Positions 1-5,571 of a stretch of 5,571 bases of DNA are shown here, one piece after another (position 1 is the stretch's first letter; the number at the start of each line of letters is the position of its first letter). This DNA is from Kiritimatiellia bacterium. GTDB lineage: Bacteria; Verrucomicrobiota; Kiritimatiellia; RFP12; UBA1067. Both the position numbers and the translations under genes were made by a program. The DNA lies in contig JAFVCR010000044.1 in assembly GCA_017479035.1 (NCBI GenBank), positions 1-5,571 of the forward strand, written 5' to 3'. The notes beneath the pieces are model-generated. The model had not been told where the DNA came from. It made no database searches and worked only from the letters and a program-made list of their open reading frames with translations.

Positions 1-32
1 CGCGCGGCGGCATCACTGCCGCCGCGCGTTTT
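1..32 (-). terminator. Probable Rho-independent terminator of the three-gene operon (cut at the window edge)
   Basis: Positions 1-11 and 18-28 are perfect inverted complements (11 bp, all G/C) around a 6-nt loop at 12-17. On the minus strand the stem is preceded by AAAA (32-29) and lies 22 nt past the stop codon of the last gene. The T-tract expected on the minus strand would lie left of position 1 and cannot be seen. On the plus strand the same stem is followed by TTTT, so it may work in both directions and also end a convergent gene on the left. Seen: the stem and flanking A/T run. Inferred: termination. Confidence 0.75.
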
Positions 33-42
33 ATCCTATAGC

Positions 43-69
43 CAAAGTTCTTAACGTTTAAGAACTTTG
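43..69. repeat. Perfect 12-bp inverted repeat spanning the stop codon of the last gene
   Basis: The arm CAAAGTTCTTAA (43-54) is the exact reverse complement of 58-69, with a 3-nt spacer at 55-57. It encloses the TAA stop (53-51) and encodes part of the C-terminal Lys-Val-Leu-Lys-Arg. It is AT-rich, unlike the surrounding coding DNA, and sits just before the GC-rich hairpin at 1-28, so the transcript would end in two tandem hairpins. It could stabilise the mRNA end, assist termination, or be a DNA-binding palindrome. The sequence alone does not decide between these. Confidence 0.8.
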
Positions 70-2522
70 ATCTCATGCGGTGCGAGGCGTACGGTGTCGG
101 TCTTTTTGCCGAAATTCACCTTCACAATGCTTTCCTTCACGCAGTCCATGTTGAGGATGTACACGGTCTTGTCGTACACGGAATAGGAAACGCGATTCGC
201 ATCGTCGCCGGATACGGTGACGGGCGGTGCGTGTTTCTCAAGCATATCGGCAACCTGCTTTTTATAGATGTCGCGGAACGGCTTGTTGTCGCCCGGATAG
301 TCCCACGCCGCTACAAGGCGCACAGTCCCCTTCCCGAGTTTCGCTTCCAGGACCACCGGCAGACCGTTATGGTTTTCAAGGACTTTCACATTCGGCGGGA
401 TGCGCTCGAAAACCGCCATGCCGTCCTTCCGCTCCTTCACCTTGAGCGGCATGAGAACGGAAAGATCGCCCTTGCCGATAAGGTCTGCTACATTGTAGTT
501 GTCCATATTGCGATCGGAGCGCGTCGAGAGGTGCGGCAGGCACAACAGCAAGTCGCCGCCGTTCTGGACGTAGTTGGCGAGGAGTTTTGCGATGCGCTTC
601 GTCATCGTGTTCCATCCAGCGTAGATGAGGCAGTCGTAGCGGGCAAGGTCGCTTGCGTAGTTTTCGTTGTCGATCTGCGTCACGTCGATCTGCCCGTAAG
701 GAGTCGCCGCAAGCCAATGGTTGGGATACGGCGCAAGCGCATCTTTCACAATCGGGAACGCGACGGACTTCACTGCGCCCCATGTCGCTTCAGGCGAGCC
801 GCACTTCCAATTCTTGTTCGTTTCGGCCGTGCCGTGCTGACCCCATATCGCAAACGACGGGAAACTCATTCCCACGAAGCCGTCATTGTTGCCGAGGACA
901 AACGCCGCGGGCGTTATCGGCTGCGAAGGATCGCGCGGATTAGCCCGCGTCCACTGATAAAACTCCTTCACAGCCTTGCGGTATTCCGTGGGCGCGTGGT
1001 CGTCGTACATCTGGCGGATGTCGTTTGCGCCATTGGTGTATTTCTGCGCCTGCGTGGTTTGCGCGCCGGATTCGAGGACGATTACGCTCGTGCCCATCAG
1101 ATACTGCTGGTATAGTCCGGCTCGGAGAAGGTCGTATTTCTGCTCGCTGTCGTAGGGGACGGGGAATGTCTGCCATTCTTCCGCGAGCCATCCTCCCCAG
1201 AACTCCGGCTTCCACTTCCGCGCCGCGCCGCGCGATTCGCTCGTGACGTATGCAAGGTTCGCCGAGCCGACCGCATAGAGTTCGTTCGCCATGAAGTCCA
1301 TTCCGCCCTGCAATTCATAGCAAGCAAGCGGCGAGCCGGACGTGGAAAAGATGAAGTCGTAGTTGCTGTGGCGGTTCTTCACGAAACGCTGCATAAATAC
1401 GTTCACGAAGCGATCCTTCGCCTCGCCGAGGTCTGTCATGTCTATCGGCACGCCCACGGCGCTCGCCTCCTTCGCGCCCTGATAGAGATAGCCGGCAAGC
1501 TCGCCCACGTTGTTCCACAGATACGAATCTCCGAGTTCCTTTTTCATGCGGTCGGTGTCTTCGCGCTTGTCGTAGCCGTACACCGTCATGAAATGGATTT
1601 TCTTGCGGTCGAACTCCTTGCGCACTTCCGGCGGCATGTTCGTGAGAGTATTGAGTTTGTTCCACGACGTGATGAGGTTCGCAAGGTCGTTCGTCACTAT
1701 CTCGTCCGCAAATCTGCGGCTGCCGTCATAGACGCAATGCCCCACCAGAACCTCGCCCGGCGCAAGCGGCGCCTTGAGCGGATGCTCGTGCGGCGCAAGG
1801 ACTACCTGCTGTTTGAAAACGCCGTCCTTCTTCGTGTACGCCTCCACATTGACGATGCGCGAGGATTTGCCGTCCTGCGGCATGCGGATGCGGAACACCT
1901 GCGAGGTCTGCTCCGTGCGCGAAAGCACTTTCGGTTTCTTGCCGCCGGAGACGACCTCGAAGACATACTTCTCCGCCGGAATGTCCTTCATATCAACGAA
2001 CCCGCAGCGGTTTGCGTTGTCCACCCATCCTTTTATTTCTGCGCGGATGCCCTTCCATATTTCGACCTTGAAGTCGCCGTGCGAATTGCCGTCCCAGCAG
2101 AATATCCCTTTTGGGCATACAAGCCGCAGCGGCGGAGCCTTCGCGCCTTTTTTCGCCGTCTTCTCCAGCCACGCCTTCGGCAGAGCGAACTTCAATTCCT
2201 TGCGCTCGCCCGGCGTCGTCGGCCCCAGGTCGCCCCACGAAGGATTCTTCGGATTCAAAAGCGGCATTTGCTCCGTGCCGTCCGTCACATACAAATCCGC
2301 CGCGCGCGACGGTATCGCCCACGTCCAGCCCGTGTAGCCGTTGCCCGCCGTCACCCATATCGAGATTTCGTTTTCGGCGCGGTCGCCCTCGCTGATCGTC
2401 TCTGCGGGGATTGCCACGTCTATGGGAGTGCGCCCGGGGCCGGTCTTGTCTAGAAGCACCGTTTCCGCATTCGCCGCCGCCGCAAGAGCAAACGCAATTA
2501 TAAAAGCCGCACATCTATTCAT
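51..2522 (-). CDS. Secreted glycoside hydrolase-like protein with GH42-type amidotransferase-like domain
   Basis: Exported 823-aa protein, probably a glycoside hydrolase of a family I cannot name. Residues 1-19 form a signal peptide (Asn-Arg, then a hydrophobic Ala-rich core) with a signal peptidase I-type site after AAANA; the Cys at 4 is too early and lacks a lipobox. Residues about 20-245 look like one or two beta-sandwich domains. Residues about 255-535 read like a TIM barrel, with candidate acidic residues in FWGGWLAEEW (441-450, Glu448/449) and TSVIVLESG (478-486, Glu484). Residues about 585-740 resemble the glutamine-amidotransferase-like fold next to the barrel in GH42 enzymes (ATPYGQIDV at 606-614; YDCLIYAGW and NGGDLLLCLP at 629-663). 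Residues about 765-823 form a small C-terminal beta domain. The ATG at 2522 is set by GAGG 8 nt upstream and the signal peptide. It is last in the operon, 37 nt after the GH123 gene. The gene is firm; the substrate is unknown and the catalytic residues are guesses. Confidence 0.9.
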   Translation of the reverse strand: MNRCAAFIIAFALAAAANAETVLLDKTGPGRTPIDVAIPAETISEGDRAENEISIWVTAGNGYTGWTWAIPSRAADLYVTDGTEQMPLLNPKNPSWGDLGPTTPGERKELKFALPKAWLEKTAKKGAKAPPLRLVCPKGIFCWDGNSHGDFKVEIWKGIRAEIKGWVDNANRCGFVDMKDIPAEKYVFEVVSGGKKPKVLSRTEQTSQVFRIRMPQDGKSSRIVNVEAYTKKDGVFKQQVVLAPHEHPLKAPLAPGEVLVGHCVYDGSRRFADEIVTNDLANLITSWNKLNTLTNMPPEVRKEFDRKKIHFMTVYGYDKREDTDRMKKELGDSYLWNNVGELAGYLYQGAKEASAVGVPIDMTDLGEAKDRFVNVFMQRFVKNRHSNYDFIFSTSGSPLACYELQGGMDFMANELYAVGSANLAYVTSESRGAARKWKPEFWGGWLAEEWQTFPVPYDSEQKYDLLRAGLYQQYLMGTSVIVLESGAQTTQAQKYTNGANDIRQMYDDHAPTEYRKAVKEFYQWTRANPRDPSQPITPAAFVLGNNDGFVGMSFPSFAIWGQHGTAETNKNWKCGSPEATWGAVKSVAFPIVKDALAPYPNHWLAATPYGQIDVTQIDNENYASDLARYDCLIYAGWNTMTKRIAKLLANYVQNGGDLLLCLPHLSTRSDRNMDNYNVADLIGKGDLSVLMPLKVKERKDGMAVFERIPPNVKVLENHNGLPVVLEAKLGKGTVRLVAAWDYPGDNKPFRDIYKKQVADMLEKHAPPVTVSGDDANRVSYSVYDKTVYILNMDCVKESIVKVNFGKKTDTVRLAPHEIKVLKR

Positions 2523-2530
2523 ATATATAT

Positions 2531-2534
2531 CCTC
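2531..2534 (-). promoter_or_regulatory. Shine-Dalgarno site (GAGG) with an AT-repeat spacer
   Basis: The minus strand reads GAGG, then (AT)4, then ATG, so the spacer between the site and the start codon of the 823-aa gene is a pure dinucleotide repeat of 8 nt. The repeat runs into the AT of the start codon, giving five AT units at 2530-2521. The AT-rich start region should be poorly structured and accessible to ribosomes. Confidence 0.6.
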
Positions 2535-2544
2535 GTTTCTTTTG

Positions 2545-2561
2545 GAAATCGCGCAGATTTC
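2545..2561. repeat. Short inverted repeat at the end of the GH123 gene
   Basis: GAAATC (2545-2550) and GATTTC (2556-2561) are perfect complements around a 5-nt loop. The right arm covers two bases of the TGA stop codon at 2562-2560. No T-run follows on the minus strand, so this is not a convincing terminator and read-through into the next gene is expected. The 6-bp stem is short enough to be chance. Confidence 0.4.
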
Positions 2562-3987
2562 ATTCCTTGTTCAAAATATCGTTTGCCTGATGCATGACGG
2601 ACTCGAAATACGGCCCCTTGCCTTTGAGAAGCGCGGTCACGTCCATCAGTTCCGCAAGTTCCTTCTGCTTGCCCGCCACGCGGCACTTCTCCGCCGCCTC
2701 CAGTCCGTTCTGGAACATCAGAAGCCTCACCGACGGCTCGCCGTTTGGATATACAAGGAACGTATCGCCGCTTGTCCAGTTCCCGAACGACGCATCGCGT
2801 GCGGGGTCTTCCGGCCAGGAGTTGTACGCCCAGCGCAGGAACCCGTCAAGCCCTGCCGCCGCCGGATACAACGCCACGCAGAACGCCTCCGCAGGATTCG
2901 AGCGCATGAAGGTGTTTGGTTCGTCCGGCCCGCAGCAGACGTATGCTGTCGAGACGAGTCCCTGCGCCCTTCTCTCCGCCGCATCCGCGAGATACTTGCT
3001 TGTGATGTGGCAAATGTATTGCGAATAGACATCCAGTTTTATGCCGTCGAACTCGGACGGTGCGCGGTTGCCCGCCATCGCAACTCGCATCCCCGGTGCC
3101 TTCTTCTGCACGAAATCCGCAATGATGCGCACATCCTCCGGCGAACGCTCGTCCATCGCCACAAGCGTCTGCGCAAACCATCCCTTCTCTTTCAAATGCG
3201 CGGCGAAATCCGGCAGGAACGCGCCCCAGTAGTCGTTGAAAAGTTCGCTGCCGGGCTTGGCCTCCTCCTTGAAAGCGTTGCCCTCTTCGTCCTCCCACGA
3301 AACGCGATACCCCCACGGGCACAGCGTGTAGCAAGAGATGTCAGGCCCCAGCCCGCAGCCGAGCGCGAATGCCACGTATTCGTCGAAGACCTTGTAGTCG
3401 AACGCCCACGAGCCGTCCGCTTTCTTTATATGGCGCACCATCGTGCCGTAGCCGTCGTAGCACTGGTGGTTCCACGGTAGATCCGTCAACGTGACCGTCA
3501 CGGTCTTCTGCCCGAGTTCCGCAAGAGCCTTCCACAGCGGCTCCATCGCCGCATAATGTTCCTTCGAGAACGGCTCCACCTTGTTCCAGCGCGCCACCGC
3601 CCACGGATGCTGCCACAAATCGAGATAATACGCCCGCTCCTTCACGGGCGGCAGCGTCTTGTCCAGCACTTTCACCTTCAACGCGCCCATGCGGTATTCG
3701 CCCGCAGCAGCATTGCGCGGCACTTTCACCTGCACGATTTTAGGCCCTGGCTCCCTGTCGCCCCACACCACACGGTCGAACGCCTTGGAATCGACCTCGC
3801 CGTGCGGTTTGGACGCATACGGCACCGCCTTGCACCCGCCGACTTTCACCTGCCATCCTTGCGGCACGTTGAACACGCGCTCGCCTCTTGCGAGAAACGC
3901 ATTCACGGTTTCACCCTTCCACGCCGTCACGTCAAGCCCCGCCGCAGCACCCGCCGCGAAAATCCCTGCAAACAATATCTTTTTCAC
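2560..3987 (-). CDS. GH123-family (DUF4091) glycoside hydrolase, probable beta-N-acetylgalactosaminidase
   Basis: Characterised GH123 enzymes release terminal beta-linked N-acetylgalactosamine by a substrate-assisted mechanism using an adjacent Asp-Glu pair. Numbered from the GTG start (475 aa): signal peptide at about 1-16 (KK, then a hydrophobic ILFAGIFAAGAAA core); a short N-terminal beta domain to about residue 115; then the catalytic barrel with YYLDLWQHPW (120-129), TDLPWNHQ (168-175), the probable catalytic pair in VAMDER (Asp279-Glu280), and the C-terminal signature GLDGFLRWAYNSW (379-391) with GDTFLVYPNG (407-416). The N-terminal domain seems short for the family. I prefer GTG at 3987 because GGAGG lies 4 nt upstream and the signal peptide begins there. 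ATG at 4011 adds eight residues, overlaps the upstream stop as ATGA and lacks a clear Shine-Dalgarno site. The family is confident. The GalNAc specificity is inferred from characterised members, since most DUF4091 proteins are untested. Confidence 0.92.
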   Translation of the reverse strand: MKKILFAGIFAAGAAAGLDVTAWKGETVNAFLARGERVFNVPQGWQVKVGGCKAVPYASKPHGEVDSKAFDRVVWGDREPGPKIVQVKVPRNAAAGEYRMGALKVKVLDKTLPPVKERAYYLDLWQHPWAVARWNKVEPFSKEHYAAMEPLWKALAELGQKTVTVTLTDLPWNHQCYDGYGTMVRHIKKADGSWAFDYKVFDEYVAFALGCGLGPDISCYTLCPWGYRVSWEDEEGNAFKEEAKPGSELFNDYWGAFLPDFAAHLKEKGWFAQTLVAMDERSPEDVRIIADFVQKKAPGMRVAMAGNRAPSEFDGIKLDVYSQYICHITSKYLADAAERRAQGLVSTAYVCCGPDEPNTFMRSNPAEAFCVALYPAAAGLDGFLRWAYNSWPEDPARDASFGNWTSGDTFLVYPNGEPSVRLLMFQNGLEAAEKCRVAGKQKELAELMDVTALLKGKGPYFESVMHQANDILNKE

Positions 3988-3991
3988 ATCG

Positions 3992-3996
3992 CCTCC
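3992..3996 (-). promoter_or_regulatory. Shine-Dalgarno site (GGAGG) that favours the GTG start of the GH123 gene
   Basis: GGAGG on the minus strand is followed by the 4-nt spacer CGAT and GTG at 3987-3985. The spacing is short but usable. The competing in-frame ATGs at 4011 and 4008 have only weak purine runs in front. The ATG at 3989 (in GATGTG) is out of frame and followed at once by TGA. The site sits just after the upstream stop codon, so ribosomes ending there could re-initiate here. Confidence 0.6.
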
Positions 3997-4016
3997 ATAA
4001 TTCCGCATCATTCCGC
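3997..4016. repeat. Near-perfect 10-bp tandem duplication across a stop/start junction
   Basis: On the minus strand, GCGGAATGAT (4016-4007) is followed directly by GCGGAATTAT (4006-3997), two units differing at one base. The pair contains the upstream gene's TGA stop and the two in-frame ATGs (4011, 4008) that compete with the GTG start. This looks like a small local duplication that may have produced the ATGs by chance, which fits the GTG start being the functional one. Confidence 0.6.
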
Positions 4017-5571
4017 AAGCGGCGTTCCCGCTTCATACGGATATTGCGACACCACAACCTTCATGAATTTCTGATCCGCTCCCGCATCTATCGTGAGCGT
4101 AAACGTTCCGCTCTCCGCCTCCGCGCCAGACACGCTTGCCGTCTCCGCAACGAACACGTCGCCGAGCCTTTCCGCCGTGAACGGAGTGTACCACGCGGCG
4201 GCTTCGGCATTCGCCACCGTCACGGAGAACGTGGCATTGCCCTCGCCGTCCGTGCCGAACGAAACCCCGCCGCCACCGCCTTCGCCGTCCGCTCCGCCGA
4301 ACTGCGGCACTTCGAACATCCCTATCGGGTGCGCACTTTCGTACGTTCCCTTGAAACTCCCCACCGCGCCGTCGCCCGCATAGCCTATCGCGGAAATCGT
4401 CTGCGGCGCGTTTTCCAAAGCGAGCCATTCCTCGCCGCCGTACGTCAACGCCTCGCCGCCTAGCGTGTAGCGCAAACGCGGAGCCTCGCTGCTGCGCAAA
4501 TCAATCTCTACCGTCCACGCCATCTCGTCGTTCTGCTCTATCTCGCGCACCGGCATATCCATCGGCAGCCATTTGCCGTCCCGCGCCGCATAAGGCCGTA
4601 TCTCGCCGCGCTCCGTCAGTCCAAACGTGATTGCCGCGACCGACCCCTCCGGCAACTCCCTCGGCGCGTTTGCGGACTGCACGTCCACCACGCCCTCTAT
4701 CGTCACGTCCGAGCCCGCTTCTGACGGCATATCCGGCGTAAAGACGATTTCCGCGCCGCTCAAAGCAATCTTCGCATCCGCCAGCACGGCCTCGCCGTTT
4801 TTCGTCCATGCCCCGCCCGCGTTGTCTACGTCCGAAAGATCCGTCCAATCCGCGCCTTCCCTGTAGCCGCTTGCCGCAAGGTTCACGTCGAACCAACCCT
4901 CAAGCGTCGTTGCCGTGAAAAGAACCGTCGCGCCGGACTCCTCGCCGCCGGACGACCTGCCCGTAAATACCGCCGTGTATTCCTCGCCCGGCATGGTCGC
5001 GAACGTTGTCGCAAGCACCTCTCCCGCAGTCTCGATCCTGTCCCACACCGCAACCGTCTTGCCGTTCACAGAAAGCGAAACCTCCGCCCAATCATCGTCG
5101 AGCGCGACTACCGGCACGGACGCGACGGCTGCCGTTCCGTTGTTTTCGATTTTCGCCGCCGCCTTGCCGAGCGCAACGCCATAACGCCCCGTCGTGAACT
5201 CGCCAACTGCCGACACCGCAAGCGTCCCGTCCGCCGAATCCGCCACGGCCTGATAGTAGTACGTAGTGCCGCTTGCAAGCCCCTGCAACGCAAACTCTCT
5301 CACGCCCGTTTCGTCCGCCGCCACCGATGCCGTGGCAAGCGCACCTTCCAAGAGCGGCGAGGTTCCATATCGCACCTTGAGCGGCACTGCCTTTTGCGAA
5401 CCCAATGCGGCAAGTTCCACCTTCACCTTTGCCGAAGCAGGTTCGCTGCCCGCAAACTCCGTCGCGCCAAGCCTCGGCGCGTCCTTGCGGCTTTTGGCCG
5501 TGTGCGTCGAAAGCATCGGGTCTCCCAAGAGGTTCATGTCGTGCATCATGAAGCGGTGGTCGTTGGGGAAG
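4008..5571 (-). CDS. C-terminal part of a large secreted multidomain protein, possibly C25 (gingipain-like) peptidase with Fn3-like modules; 5' end outside the window
   Basis: The frame stays open from the TGA stop (4010-4008) through the right edge, giving 520 visible codons. The Met codons near 5549 are therefore probably internal. Upstream of them the frame encodes FPNDHRF, then MMHDMNLLGDPML. A hydrophobic-LLGDP motif is typical of the end of C25 peptidase domains, but the catalytic Cys and His would lie outside the window, so that call is tentative. Counting from Met5549: residues about 25-120 look like an Fn3 domain (GTTYYYQAVADS at 94-105, closing VGEFTTG); 122-215 form a second beta domain; 217-405 look jelly-roll-like (Trp-rich, FDVNLAASGY to GSFKGTYE); 420-428 are a Gly-rich linker; 430-513 form a C-terminal beta module. 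The product is acidic and low in Cys, like extracellular proteins. No C-terminal membrane anchor or PEP-type sorting motif is visible. It heads the visible operon and its stop is 20 nt before the GH123 GTG start. Confidence 0.88.
   Translation of the reverse strand, partial: FPNDHRFMMHDMNLLGDPMLSTHTAKSRKDAPRLGATEFAGSEPASAKVKVELAALGSQKAVPLKVRYGTSPLLEGALATASVAADETGVREFALQGLASGTTYYYQAVADSADGTLAVSAVGEFTTGRYGVALGKAAAKIENNGTAAVASVPVVALDDDWAEVSLSVNGKTVAVWDRIETAGEVLATTFATMPGEEYTAVFTGRSSGGEESGATVLFTATTLEGWFDVNLAASGYREGADWTDLSDVDNAGGAWTKNGEAVLADAKIALSGAEIVFTPDMPSEAGSDVTIEGVVDVQSANAPRELPEGSVAAITFGLTERGEIRPYAARDGKWLPMDMPVREIEQNDEMAWTVEIDLRSSEAPRLRYTLGGEALTYGGEEWLALENAPQTISAIGYAGDGAVGSFKGTYESAHPIGMFEVPQFGGADGEGGGGGVSFGTDGEGNATFSVTVANAEAAAWYTPFTAERLGDVFVAETASVSGAEAESGTFTLTIDAGADQKFMKVVVSQYPYEAGTPLAE

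Noticed and set aside
75..1115. Long plus-strand open frame of 346 aa opposite the 823-aa gene
   Set aside because: It lies wholly antisense to a gene with a signal peptide and recognisable domain structure. Its translation is Arg/His/Val-rich without domain character, as expected for the shadow of a GC-rich gene.
1368..2453. Plus-strand open frame of 361 aa
   Set aside because: Antisense shadow of the same gene; Arg-rich, no signal peptide and no recognisable motif.
2460..2522. Lipoprotein signal in the 823-aa protein because of Cys at residue 4
   Set aside because: The Cys precedes the hydrophobic core and lacks a lipobox. The AAANA cleavage site fits signal peptidase I.
2341..3480. Plus-strand open frame of 379 aa spanning the junction of the last two genes
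   Set aside because: It crosses the intergenic gap and runs antisense to both genes, including the diagnostic GH123 C-terminal signature on the minus strand; low-complexity Arg-rich product.
4008..4100. Type IX secretion or PEP-CTERM sorting tail on the first gene
   Set aside because: There is no C-terminal hydrophobic segment with a basic end and no PEP motif. The protein ends in polar residues (EAGTPLAE) and I see no T9SS CTD signature.
5547..5549. ATG as the true start of the first gene
   Set aside because: The frame is open upstream to the window edge and the following residues look like the middle of an exported protein, with no signal peptide.

Overview
The window carries three genes, all on the minus strand, closely spaced and apparently co-transcribed from right to left. 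The layout suggests a polysaccharide- or glycoprotein-degrading accessory locus. Nothing in the sequence names the organism. The GC-rich coding DNA, secreted glycoside hydrolases preceded by Shine-Dalgarno sites, and a large multidomain protein of Fn3-like and jelly-roll-like modules fit the PVC group. A gut Kiritimatiellae or Lentisphaerae/Verrucomicrobia-type bacterium is my best guess (inference, from the style of the proteins).

From the right edge leftward in transcription order: (1) The 3' part of a large secreted protein, stop at 4008, open through the right window edge. Its first visible residues contain an NLLGDP motif like the end of a gingipain-type (C25) peptidase domain. An Fn3-like domain, two further beta-rich modules, a glycine-rich linker and a C-terminal beta module follow. 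(2) A GH123-family (DUF4091) glycoside hydrolase, 475 aa from a GTG start at 3987 (or 483 aa from ATG 4011), with signal peptide, the adjacent Asp-Glu catalytic pair and the family's C-terminal signature. This is the firmest functional call. (3) An 823-aa exported protein with beta-sandwich N-terminal domains, a probable TIM-barrel hydrolase core, a glutamine-amidotransferase-like domain as in GH42 enzymes, and a small C-terminal beta domain. It looks like a glycoside hydrolase of a family I cannot name.

The stop of gene 1 and an alternative start of gene 2 overlap as ATGA, or the genes are 20 nt apart if the better-supported GTG start is used. Genes 2 and 3 are 37 nt apart. No promoter is visible, so the operon starts beyond the right edge. 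The left edge holds a perfect 11-bp GC-rich hairpin that probably ends the operon, preceded by a perfect 12-bp AT-rich hairpin spanning the last stop codon. The window has no gene-free stretch over 300 bases, and I saw no RNA genes, mobile elements or CRISPR arrays.

Together the genes could act on a glycoconjugate outside the cytoplasm. The GH123 enzyme would release terminal beta-linked N-acetylgalactosamine, the second hydrolase would cleave another linkage, and the multidomain protein would bind or (if the C25 assignment holds) proteolyse the protein part. This joint role is inference.
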